From: Cliona cf. orientalis
Lineage: Eukaryota; Porifera; Demospongiae; Clionaida; Clionaidae
DNA length: 64,000 nucleotides
Assembly (NCBI GenBank): GCA_963930775.1
Contig: OZ005689.1
Coordinates: forward strand, 25,480,058 to 25,544,057
Reading direction: 5' to 3'
The notes under the pieces were generated by a model. It did no database searches. It had not been told where the DNA came from and saw nothing but the letters and a program-made list of their open reading frames with translations. The translations under genes were made by a program, and so were the position numbers. Of this stretch, positions 45,540 to 56,253 are shown one piece after another (position 1 is the first letter of the stretch; the number at the start of each line of letters is the position of its first letter).

Positions 45540-47270
45540 GGCTGGAACATCGACTGGCTGGATAATAAGCCCCAATTAACAATTGAGAAAAGCACTTAAT
45601 TACACTCACTTTATTCCAAACAAGGAAGATGCTCTGGAGAAGTATGCTATCAAGTACATGATGGAGTTTTTAGTTGATAGCTTTAGTTCCCTGAGACACC
45701 TCGGCCAACTTGTTCTTTCTCTACATCCCATCCGGAAGTCAACTGTTGTCCCAGTGAGTGTACTCTTTCGTGACGAGAAGTATACTGCAGGGACGATAGA
45801 CATATTATCACAACTTGCACGTGATGCTGATCTAATAGGAGACAGTCCACAGGTATATAAATGGACAGTGCATTACACAATGAACAGCTGTGGTTAGATT
45901 GTAAACAAAAATCAAGATTAATTAAAAAATTACACTACATGTACATGTACATGTAGGTTGTGGTTGGTGACCAATTAACCTGTAAAAACATCAGGGGCAG
46001 CAAGAGATGGAGATCACCGGAAGTCACAAGCATAGAACGTTTACAGTGGGCACATGCAGTATCTGGTTAGCATTATTTGAACATAAGAATAAGTAGACTC
46101 TGTTATCATGATTAATCTATACAGGAGATTTTCACTTTATTTGGAAGTGCCTAAAAGTACTCTTTCAAATGTTTTGGGGTACACCATTGCAATGAGGGAG
46201 CTTACGTAATATATGTGAATACATAAGCCGGCTCTCTGCTTGACGTTGCCTCTCCATCCTCAGAAATTAACCAACCACGCAACTATGTTCGAGTGGCTAC
46301 AACAAAAAGCAAAAGATCTCATACAGGAATGTTTACAGCCACACCAGTCTGAAGATCCTACCACTTACACAGGTCCTTTTTACAGGTAGCATTTCGATAT
46401 ATTGATTTCAGGTATGCAATCAGGTGGGAGGATGGTCCACAAGTGATCAGGCACTGGAGATTGTGGCTTCCAAGGTTCTTGGGCACTGGACGTAAGAATT
46501 ATTCGGTGGAAGCTGTTGAACTTCGCAGCAACATACATGCAAATTTCCCCTGTCATATCATATACATTAACAGGTTAGTGAACTTGGACAGAAAACCGGG
46601 TCATGGGAGCCCCTCAACCTCATGATGGAGCACTATAACCTGTAAGTACAAGCATAACAAATTAGTACACAGATCCAGTGGAGCCAATGCATATCACTAA
46701 TGTATCCCTGGGATCACAGTTTTCGATGGAGGCTGCACGTAAAACAGATATGGTGGCAAAAAACCTCCCCCCAGTCCTCATTTCATACAGTCAGAGATAA
46801 CAAGGACATACTCTTCGTTGGCTGTGTAAGACTAGCATGGTACATGCTAACATACTGTCTGTTAGGTGAAGCATTTAGCAACAAACTGTACACTTTGAAA
46901 GCTGACTCTTTCATGTGACAGAAAATTGATTTTGGAATATCTTCTGCACAACGAGCTGAGCCTAGGATACTCTTCATCCCATAAAGGTCACGCTAAACAT
47001 GATAACATTGTTTTTTATAATACACATGATATGAAACCACTTACTTCAAGGCCAAAGGACTTTGACATTGAAAAAAAAATGTTGGGTCGGTCAAGCGTAC
47101 GAGAAACTATAACTGGAGATCTTAAAGAAGTGACTGAACAATTAAATATTCTATTTCTGGAGAAGCTGAAGTTGTTAATGCTAGGAATTGCACATCAGTC
47201 AATGCCCTTAATCCACCAAGCTCATTAAACGAAGATCGAAAATTTGACCCCCTATTTGTAACCAAAATTC
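45540..47270 (+). pseudogene. DUF6589-type gene, multi-exon, degraded
   Basis: Plus-strand exons: 45540-45852 (IPGWNIDWLDNKPQ, HFIPNKEDALEKYAIKYM, LHPIRKSTVVPVSVLFRDEK, GTIDILSQLARDADLIGDSP), 45957-46065 (VVVGDQLTCKNIRGSKRW, TSIERLQWAHAVSG, before a gttag donor), 46127-46205 (DFHFIWKCLKVLFQMFWGTP), 46268-46380 (TMFEWLQQKAKDLIQECL), 46410-46650 (YAIRWEDGPQVIRHWRLWLP, GRKNYSVEAVELRSN, RLVNLDRKPGHG, LNLMMEHYN), perhaps 47040-47150. The order fits the C-terminal half of DUF6589 proteins (name from memory), a multicopy family of unknown function in cnidarians and sponges. Frame changes within and between exons argue for a pseudogene; the N-terminal part was not found. Confidence 0.65.
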
Positions 47271-47279
47271 AACAATAGA

Positions 47280-47845
47280 GGTAATATGCATGTGTGTATT
47301 ATGCTAAATTCCGAACTATTCAGGTATGCAGTGAGCTTCATCTACCGCAATCATACATAAAAACAGAACACTATAGTATCCTTGTCCATGGAGGGCGTGT
47401 AATTACTTCTGGAGCCAAAAATCTGTAATTTTTTGAGTGCAAGTAAGAGGATAACCGCCAGATGGACATAAATTACCCTCACCAAAACGGTATTGCCCCG
47501 AAGATACACTGTCGTACTTGCTAGCATCACCCATACTTATTTGAATAGCTGGTATGCCGCTCTCATTTAATAAGGATACCTACTTTTATGAACAGTATAA
47601 TACTATATTACATCCGATCAACACAACACTGAACTACATCTTGAAGCTTGTCATATATTGAACAGCTTGTTTCTGACATGCTATCACATGGATACTTGCA
47701 AAAGAGGCGGGTTACAGATTTGCTGCTAGCAGAAGCCATCCCAGGGTGCCAGCTGATCCATCAATGTTTGAAACCGCACGCCAATTTCACGTTTAAACTA
47801 CGTACGTGTCGAAAAATTGTACACATGATCTACATAAAACAGAAC
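47280..47845. other. No gene seen
   Basis: AT-rich sequence between the DUF6589 remnant and the MITE at 47850; open frames are short and unrecognised. Confidence 0.5.
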
Positions 47846-47849
47846 ATAC

Positions 47850-48209
47850 CAGTGGCGTAGGCGGGGGGGGGGGGGGGGGGGGGGGTGCTCAGGGGGCTCG
47901 AGTACCCCCCTCTGCTCCTGGCCTAGTTCACATAGTCCATAGAATAGCCTCATCCAGCACCCCCTTGGCTACTTTAAACTATCATCTACTACAAAAAATC
48001 AGCTTAGAAGACAGTTAGAAAGTTATCTTATCCCAAGATCTGGCTGAAAACCTTGAGCTAGCTCGCTAGCTACATTCAGACAGCGTTCTCTTTGACAATT
48101 TGAACTTCGACCTTGACGGTTAATAAGTGGGCGTGGTTTAAAATTTTGCACGCGCACTTTGCACGCATACTCCAGCACCCCCTTACCTAAAATCCTGGCT
48201 ACGCCCCTG
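47850..48209. mobile_element. 360-bp MITE of the GGCGTAGG family with a long G run
   Basis: Ends CAGTGGCGTAGGC and GGCTACGCCCCTG, flanked by the 5-bp duplication CATAC (47845-47849, 48210-48214). A G run of about 23 lies just inside the left end, followed by gtacccccctctgctcctgg. Confidence 0.8.
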
Positions 48210-48539
48210 CATACAATCGAAGTATTTTCTCTATCTGTTTCTCTCTCAGTTGTTTGTTACTAGATCATAATACTTCCCATGGACGAACAGCACATTTTCC
48301 CGGATTATTATTGAATGGCCACAACCATCTCTCACTCACTAACTGTATCCGGCTAGTGGCAGCTAACCTCATGCATAGTACAATAGCTTACCGTAGTAGC
48401 CATTTGCTACGCGTATGGTCCCCTTCTCCAATGGAGATCCCAGTTTAACAGCTGATTTCTCAGCGACTGGTCTTCCCGGAAACTTGGCTGTCAACCCTTA
48501 CTACACGAGCGCGCACCGCGTTGAAGTTACTTCTACCCC

Positions 48540-48960
48540 TACGTCACATGCACGTGATAAATTTTACTAGGCTCCCTCCCTTCTCTGCGTGCAACATTGA
48601 GAACATGACGGGAGCCTGGGGACAAGGATAGTAAAAAACATCTTAGAAGTATAGCTGTGTCCAAAACAATCTGCATTGCATTACTAATGGCCTTTTCACC
48701 ATCAGTACTGAAAGCTTTTAGGTTATGAAGAGATGACTGTAGAGACACGAGTGAAGAGGCAAAAAAGTGATATGTTTCAAACTTTTTTATTTGTGAATCC
48801 TGGGAGCAGTACGAGATGTCCAGGATGCAATGTGCAGAGGTTAGCAAGGCAGAGCTAGACCTGGTGATTCTTGGCCAGATAGCTCTCTTGAAAGACACCA
48901 CCCAGACCAGTGCCCACAGACCATCAAGCGGCAACGCACTATCATTGTCTTTCACCATAG
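48540..48960 (-). pseudogene. MULE-like transposase fragment
   Basis: Minus-strand KKFETYHFFASSLVSLQSSL, HNLKAFSTDGEKAISNAMQI and AILLRCF fit the segment of MULE-type transposases with FxTYxxFxSxL, the GTDGE(x)AL aspartate motif and a following (I/L)HLRCF. The expected His after RCF is not read. Only about 140 residues remain; ends, zinc finger and inverted repeats are absent. Low to moderate confidence in the superfamily. Confidence 0.5.
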
Positions 48961-49079
48961 TGGGGTGCCGATCTGCAGGGAGACGTTCTTAAAGCTACAC
49001 AGCATAGGTAAAAAAAACATACATAGTGTACAAAATGGATACAAAAGTCACTTAGTAAATTACTAGGCTAGACCACTTC

Positions 49080-51363
49080 AAGAATGTGAAGGCAAGCTAT
49101 CTTGCTTCTGGGTTGACAACCAGGGTTCACGGGAACTGCAGGAGAAAACCAAAGCATGCACTAGCTATTGAGGAGATTAAAAGCCTGGTGACTTTTCTCA
49201 ATAATTATGCGGAGAAGAATGCTATCCTGCTCCCTGGTCGTATTCCCGGATACAAATGTGACACCATTCAACTCCTTCCATCCAGTACAACCAAGAAGAT
49301 ACACATAATATTATATTCACTTGTGACACAAGCAACCCATCCAAGATATGTACACACACGCACACACACTAAAAGTACACACTCAGACGAACATGTACAT
49401 GTATGTATGTATGTATACAAACATACTTACTGCATTTAGGTAACAATACAACACATGCACACACACGTACACTGTAATGCATGTGTGCACGACACATGCA
49501 CATACACACCTACACTATAATGCATGTGTGTACACATCATACACACATGTATTACAGTATAGGTATGTGGGCATGTATCACAATACAGTTTGTTGGTAGT
49601 TGCCTAGCAACCAAAGTTTTTATAAGTACTTTTCCGGCTAGGGGAAAGGGTTGGGTCATCATAAAGTAGGCCAATGATGCACAGAGGTCAACTACCAACA
49701 AAAATTTAATAGTTATCTACCAGTAATTAGGGTGCATTCAACGATGCATCTCATGCACCCCAATTACTAGCAGATAACTATTATGTAAATGTTTGTGCAT
49801 GTTGTACACACATGCATTAGTGTAGGGTGTGTGTGTATGTGTATGTCCATACGTGTACACACAAGTGATGGTGTGTGTGCATTGTGACATCTGCATGTGT
49901 GAACATGTACATGTATCATAAGCACTATTAACTCACTTTGAAGGATGTGTCGGCAGAGTACAAGCTATCAGCCGATGAAGCCAACATCAAAGCAACTGCT
50001 TACGCCTCATTTTCTCTCTCTTGGGCATCAGCTTGTTCCCCACATCACTGATGAAACCCATGTCCGACCTCTGTTGGATGTGCCAACAGAACACTGGCAA
50101 TCATGAGGGCTGCAAATACACCAGAAACAGCAAAGTCACAAGTAACTAAGCTATAGTTTACACCATGGATATCATTACCTTGCCCTTTGCCCTTTGCCGT
50201 TAACCTTGACTGGTGCTCAAGGATGCTGAGGAGAACCTTCGGTTGGCCACCCAAGAGAGCTCATACATTGAGACCTCTAAAGAAGTGCTGAAAGCAACCT
50301 TCACCATTGACGGCTATCTCCAAGGTCCACCCATCGGGTCTTGTTTATCACCTGTATCCAAGGATATAGAAATGCACTTTAGTTTGGATATGGCTCAACA
50401 AGTAAGGTGCATGCATGCAACTAGGTCCTGTCAATAAACTCACAATACCTGTAAATCAGTAAGTGCACAATCCTAGTGATCCACAGCAGCCCGGGCCGAT
50501 GTACTTTCTCACACCTCCCATCTTCGGGGTGTGCTGTGAAGCAATTTCAAGGCAGGTGGGTTGGATAAGTACCACATCATCACTGCAAGCCTACATGTAT
50601 AATACATTACTTAATCTAGGTTAACTACCTCATTGATGAAGCTGATGAAGCAGTCAATACTGGAAAGGGTGTTAATAACATCATTAGCATGCTTCATCAT
50701 TTCCTACAAACACACGATTTAGGAGAGACTAACCTGCATCTTCACTGCGACAACTGTTTCAGGCAGAATAAGAACCGGTTTGTAATGTAGTATCTGTCCT
50801 GGAAAGTGATGAATGGCCTGAACAAGAAGATCAAAGTGTCTTTTTGAGTGTGGGGCACACAAAGTTTTCGCCCGATTGGTGCTTTGGCCTTTTTAAGCAG
50901 GCATTCTGTCGGACAAAGATAGGATAGGATATCTTGATTACATTGTGAGGGTTGTTGAGATGAGAGCTCTGGTGTTGTCAACCATGCCCAGCTAGTGGGG
51001 ACCCAAGATGGTAAAGTGCTGGTGCCGACCTATGATTGGGCTGAATTTTTTGATGCTCCATAGAGATAGTCAGCCCTCAAAGGGATAAAGGCCATGCATC
51101 TTTTGATTTTCACTCACACCAAACCAGGCCGTGTGATTGTCAAAGACTCCGTGACCAGCCCAGAGAGAGAGATAAACCTTATACAAGATAAGAACTGGAA
51201 GTCGACCACAACTGACCTTCCTCCCATCATCCCTCCACCAGGACTCTCACTCGAACGGCAGCAGTATTTGTTGGACAACATTAAAACGTTCTGTCCACCA
51301 GACTGTCGAGATCTTGTCTGCCCACAGCCGATGCCTGAACACTTGACACCTCCACCACCCTAA
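49080..51363 (+). pseudogene. DUF7869-type gene, copy 2 (multi-exon, degraded)
   Basis: Same family and order as 11140-12967: 49084-49297 (VKASYLASGLTTRVHGNCRR, NAILLPGRIPGYKCDTIQLL), 49940-50145 (SADEANIKATAYASFSLSW, KPMSDLCWMCQQN), 50205-50403 (LVLKDAEENLRLATQE, FTIDGYLQGPPIG, MHFSLDMAQQ before gtaagg), 50470-50556 (PSDPQQPGPMYFLTP, FGVCCEAISRQ before gtgggt), 50620-51363 (VNYLIDEADEAVNTGKGVNN, HLHCDNCFRQNKNRFVM, VGHTKFSPDWCFGLFKQ, then KPGRVIVKDSVTSP and LSLERQQYLLDNIKTFCPPD to a stop). Copy 2 keeps the C-terminal half missing from copy 1. It lacks the N terminus and the RKC of the TPRKC segment, and has stops after FVM and KVSF plus frame changes near 50030 and 50900. Function unknown. 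Confidence 0.75.
49340..49925. repeat. Intronic CA/GTAT simple repeats and a 29-bp-arm hairpin
   Basis: acacacgcacacacac and (gtat)n stretches fill 49350-49560 and 49820-49910. At 49709-49783, aatagttatctaccagtaat and its near-inverse (attactagcagataactatt) form a hairpin with three mismatches in 29 bp. Confidence 0.7.
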
Positions 51364-51369
51364 GAGAAA

Positions 51370-52092
51370 GTGTCAGCATTGAACATTAAGCTTAATAGTG
51401 ACTTCTATTTGTTGTATGGTTGTATTCATATCTATCTTGGCTTCGTACACAGAGTACGAAGTGAGCTACGTAAATGCTAGAAATAAAAAAGGAGGACAAG
51501 GTCCCATTTTAGGACAGCTATTATTATACTCACTTACCTTGTCCGTCCATTCACTTGATTTCTTGCTGGCTGCCTTTCTTCTCGATCTTGGACTATGCTT
51601 CACTTACTAACACTAACATCAAAGTCAGCCAATTGTCACGCTACGTTATGTAATGCGCAATACGTGCACGTACATATGCGAACATTATATACAGAGATTG
51701 AACGTGACGCGCATAGCAACACACATTTGGGGCGTGATTTCTCGAATTCAATAATTTCAGCGCAAGCGCATAAAAGCGCTCATAATTTCACAACTACGCA
51801 TGCGAGCAGTTTCAAATTTGCTGGGCGATCAGTTTAAAGGTCATACTAACGATCTGCGTAGCGATCATGATTTTTTTAAGAAATCCCATACGGAGGGTTT
51901 TGCCAAATCCAGTCACATATCTCCAGAAGCTTCATATAATATTGCAAACTCTGGTGTTAGATTATACCAGTTAAAATTATCGCATGTGATATATCGTACC
52001 CTCACGAAAGAGGGCCCATGGGTGGTGCACCTTACATTGGGCCAAGATTGGGGGATGGGCCAATATTCGAGGTATCAGTATCGTGTTTATAT
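51370..52092. other. No confident gene; solo family-A MITE end at 51880-51916
   Basis: aaatcccatacggagggttt then tgccaaatccagtcac is a lone family-A right end. Minus-strand 51540-51605 (SPRRSRRKAASKKSSEWTDK-like reading, then a gtaagt) could be an exon but matches nothing. The plus-strand open frame at 51955-52090 (KEGPWVVHLTLGQDWG) is unrecognised. Confidence 0.45.
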
Positions 52093-52739
52093 GTGACCGG
52101 ATTTGGGAAAACCCTCCGTATGGGATCCGCACGCGATTCGCGCAATGCACGTTTTTAGTAGCTCAGGTCGAAATTTGTCAAAGTCCAGATTTTGTCATAT
52201 ACATGTCGAACAACCCTTCTTTTAACTGTTGCCGTCTTCTACAGAGGCTAGTCGTGCTATAGGAAGGCGAAATACGCGTTCATTTTGACCCACCTAGTTG
52301 GTACAGCCGCCGTACACGGAGCCCGTTGCTATGGGCGGTAATTAGAATTCTCTACCTAGATACAGCTAGATTCATCAATCTAGTGTACGTTCGCTCACCT
52401 TTTTAGCTTCTTGGGCATCTAAGAACAATCGGCTGTCGTTGTCAACAACGAAATTCAACTCTTGCTCAATCTTTACGTTCATTTCGAATGGCTCTGTCCA
52501 GGTCCATTTAATTGATTTCCGGGTCACGCGTAGTATGCGGAAACGCCATACGCATGCATAGCAACGCCTTTAGACCGTAATTTCTCAATAATTGGGGGTG
52601 TGGCGCGATAGCAAACAAAGCCCTGTATCTCCACGACCAAGCATACGATCGGCCTAAGACTTGGCTCTATGGTAGAGCTTATCAACCATGCATCAAACTG
52701 AAAAAATCCCATACGGAGGATTTTCCCAAATCCGGTCAC
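52093..52739. mobile_element. Family-A MITE copy A5
   Basis: Full-length, 647 bp, terminal repeats GTGACCGGATTTGGGAAAAC and inverse, flanked by the 4-bp duplication ATAT. The exon-like ORF with AQEAKK and a gtgagc donor is open on the minus strand (about 52400-52485). Confidence 0.9.
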
Positions 52740-52741
52740 AT

Positions 52742-53620
52742 ATGCGAAAGAGCATCCAAGTAAGTTACCCATGCTGGTTTCATAATTTTAATAGTAGCAG
52801 CGGCTACTATTGATTTCAGCCTTATTCAAGCACGGTTACCAATCCAGAAATATTAAAATTTACACAAACCGTAAATTTCGGTATACACTATTGCACAAGG
52901 TGCTGAATGCTTGAAGTGAGGCATAAAATGGTCGACTTCAAATGTGATGCAATGTTGATTACACCATGCTAAACTAAGTAATGTACAGATCAAAATTAAT
53001 AATTGTGGCGTGCAATTAGCTATAGCCCTTGTATTATTCTCTCGCAGTATTATGCCATAGTGTTACGAAAGGGCCGACGGGTAGTGTGGCTCACACATTT
53101 TAGCTATTACTACCAAGCACTCATGAAAAGCACACATTATGGGTTAGACACCCCATGTTAACCAGTGGCCAGACCCTAACAGAAGGCCTGACCTACTTAT
53201 AAGCCAAACTAGAAGCAAGCCACCAGACTCAGCCTCAAGGTCATAAAATAAATTTTCAATATTTCCTAGGGAAGCATGCATATAATAATATGCTACCAGG
53301 TCGGGCATGCAAATGATATACATCGCTTTCACAGGATTGCAAGTGTCTTTCCAGTAACAGGTACTGTACATTACATACATGCACTTGAGACTGGTACTTC
53401 CCCACACTTAGACTACTGTCTACCAGTTGGCGTGTGCATTGCTAACTAATGAGGATAATTATTGTTACAAATTACCACTATTTAAGTAGAAGCAACTGGC
53501 ATCTTCCGGACTCTCCCTCACTTGCAAGTAATGTGTCAGTGGTGGCACCATCCCCACGTAAGTAGGCATTTTACGGCATTATTAATTGAGGGTTAAGGGA
53601 TGGTATATACTGTCAAAGCA
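52742..53620. other. No confident gene
   Basis: AT-rich. Short open stretches on either strand (such as minus 53200-53260, NIENLFYDLEAESGG) have no family match or splice support. Confidence 0.45.
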
Positions 53621-53628
53621 AACAATAC

Positions 53629-53850
53629 CTGATAAGAAGGCAACAGTCTTTGGTTTTGTGAAAGAAATACTTCTTTGTTATATGATGAAGAGTTCCTTCC
53701 ATAGTCATGGATGGCTTTTCCTTCCCACGAGAGACAATAAACCCTTCACTCTCTACAGAAACCCACGATTTGTAGACCCCATTGTATGGCCAAGATCCCC
53801 ATATCATCCACATAAAATGTTCTTCGGATCCTTCAACTCCGAAAGATTTA
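53629..53850 (-). other. Orphan exon with good splice borders, unrecognised
   Basis: Minus-strand 222-bp exon bounded by a tgtag acceptor and a gtattg donor. It reads SFGVEGSEEHFMWMIWGSWP, YNGVYKSWVSVESEGFIVSR, PSMTMEGTLHHITKKYFFHK and TKDCCLLI with no stop. Tryptophan-rich and coding-like, but no family is recognised. Neighbouring exons were not identified. Confidence 0.4.
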
Positions 53851-53912
53851 CTACATACATATATTGCATTATTTTCAATGCTCACAGGCTGAGTTGTGCA
53901 CACCTAACTTAA

Positions 53913-54214
53913 CATAGGCGTAGGAAGATATTAATGTTTGGGGGGGCTGAATATCCAATTGCGCGCGAAAAACTAACGCCCACGCCCACATTGGGTAAAA
54001 TCACGCCCATTCTGCACGATCGAGGCTGCTATCACAAGTTTCTCGGTGAAAAACTAAACTGTAAGTCGAATGGAATAGATTTGGCGCCATTGAAGTATAT
54101 TCACTCATAATTGGGCTTAGAAATCTGAACTTGTAACAATACTGGGCTGGAGAACAAAGGGGGATCCGCCCCCCCCCCCCCCCCCCCCCCCCCCCCGCGG
54201 TTCCTACGCCTATG
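53913..54214. mobile_element. 302-bp MITE of the GGCGTAGG family with a long C run
   Basis: Ends CATAGGCGTAGGAA and TTCCTACGCCTATG. A run of about 28 C lies at 54169-54196 near the right end and a G7 run near the left end. The target duplication is not clear. Confidence 0.75.
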
Positions 54215-55133
54215 CCTAATCCTAATCATCTTTCAAGTCAGGATCAAGGAGGATAGTAATAATTTCCTGAGTGTGATTGTTGTCGAGAATACATGGGCAG
54301 GGTTGCAATTCCCATGGTAAAAATCCTATTTCAGAACATTAAATTGTTTTATTGAGAATCTGAAAGAGGCAATACAAACTTAGATGTCAAGTAGCAGTTT
54401 ATTTTTCTGCAAATATTAGGTGCAAGCCCAAGTGAGTCCAGGCATAAATCACTTCGATATGTGTAAACTGCTACACTTATGTATGTATCACCTATGTATG
54501 TATGTGAGCTTGTATGCAACCACATGTTCGTCGCGCAATTGCACATGTAAAAGTGAGTAAATATCATGCATGTACAAACTTGGCCAAGTTCACCGATGGC
54601 AATTCAAGCAAATTAACTCAAAGTATCATGGGCTCAACCAGCAAATAACATTACATAAAATTTATAAGCACATGTGCTTGTCATAAACGGTGGTGAGGAA
54701 ATGTGCTCCCATCACTTAATAAATTTTGGCACCACCCACATCCAGTATGTTCAAGCACTCAATCACAAAGCTAGAACACGATTCTTGAAAAAACCTCTGT
54801 AAAAGTTCGTATGTCACTGGAAGAAAACTGGAAAAGTAGCCGACTTCTTTGGTGAAACTCACTACCAAGTCAAGGTCAAGAGTCCAATCATGTGCAGTGT
54901 TGTATACAACCAATCTCGTGCAGCTAGGTATCCGAAAATAGGTTGGTAGCCATGCAGCACATAAGCAACTTTTGATCAAAATTAATGATAAACATCAACA
55001 TCATCTTTATTGGGTGGCATTAGACGATCCTCAACATCAGGAAGGAAGTGTGCACTTATTAAAAAGATGTGCTTACTAAGTATGTGCACTTAGTTACGGT
55101 ATTATAGAATACACATCTACATTGTCGCTATAT
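54215..55133 (-). other. No confident gene; one open frame with a stop at 54716-54979
   Basis: Minus-strand 54716-54979 reads AAWLPTYFRIPSCTRLVVYN, TAHDWTLDLDLVVSFTKEVG, YFSSFLPVTYELLQRFFQES and ECLNILDVGGAKIY then stop. It is long for this composition and may be a terminal exon of an unrecognised gene. gtatgtatgt simple repeats lie near 54480. Confidence 0.35.
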
Positions 55134-55789
55134 GTGACCGGATTTGGGAAAACCCTCCGTATGCGATTTTTGCAGAAATTTGAGTTTGATGCATGGTTGA
55201 TAAGCTCTAGTATAGAGCTAACCCGCGTTCAAGTCTTAGGCCGATTGCGCGCTTTGTAGTGGAGATACAGCGCTTTGTTTGTGATCGCACCACACCCCCA
55301 ATAATTGAGAAATTACGGTCTAAAGGCGTTGCTATGCACACGTATGGCGTTTCCACATACTACGCGTGACCCGGAAATCAATTAAATGGACCTGGGCGGA
55401 GCCATTCGAAATGAACGTAAAGATCGAGCAAGAGTTGAATTTCATTGTTGACAACGTAAGCCAATTGTTCTTACATGACCAAGAAGCTAAAAAGGTGAGC
55501 GAACGTAAAATAGATGGATGAATCTAACTGTATCTAGGAAGCGAATTCTAATTAGCACCCATAGCAACAGGCTCCGTGTACAGTGGCTGCGCTGACTAGG
55601 TTGATCAAAATGAAGGCTTATTTCGCCTTCGTATAGCACAACTAGCCTCCGTAGAAGACGGCAACAGTTAGAAGGGTTGTTCGACATGTATATGACAAAA
55701 TCTGGACTTAGATAAAATTTGGACCTGAGTTACTAAAAACGCGCATCGCGCGCGGATCCCATACGGAGGGTTTTCCCAAATCCGGTCAC
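55134..55789. mobile_element. Family-A MITE copy A6
   Basis: 656 bp, terminal repeats GTGACCGGATTTGGGAAAAC and inverse, flanked by ATAT on both sides. The exon-like ORF at about 55410-55494 is open with several amino-acid changes; the gtgagc donor is kept. Confidence 0.9.
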
Positions 55790-56245
55790 ATATAGAGTGC
55801 ATGTCATGCATACCAGAAAGTGAATTTGACATTGCACCCTTAAACTATATAAGTCTTGTTTAAGTTAACCCTTTAGGGCCTACATACGAATAATAATGCG
55901 GGAGGGGTGGGGCCGAAATTATTTCACGGGTTACGGTCAGGGTACACGAGGTCATCGATGATCAGAGAAGAACGTTAGTTACAGGAAGTTTTCGCCGCCT
56001 AAGCAGCGACCTGAAGGTGCTCTCTGCTATGAGAATCGATCGTGGTAGAAGCACCAGAGTGAGCAAAAGAACAATCGGTAAGTCGAAATACTGTGATCAA
56101 TAGAAGCGAGCGTGTGTGTTAGATATTTATGAGCTTCCCAAGCGTATTGCTTGCAGCTATGCATTCTCAGATTCCTATAGCTTTATTGTTGGTGCCCTGG
56201 GAATGACTAGCTGTGAGCAAAACGCCTGGGAAGACGACATTAAAC
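55790..56245. other. No gene recognised
   Basis: A GC-richer block (55870-56060) with cgatgatcag and gtcatcgatg words could be promoter sequence. The open stretch at 56116-56253 is unrecognised and is interrupted by the Merlin element. Confidence 0.4.
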
Positions 56246-56253
56246 ATATTATG

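Noticed and set aside
49350-49560. Possible CRISPR-like or satellite array
   Set aside because: Simple CA/GTAT microsatellites with no spacer structure; the genome is eukaryotic.
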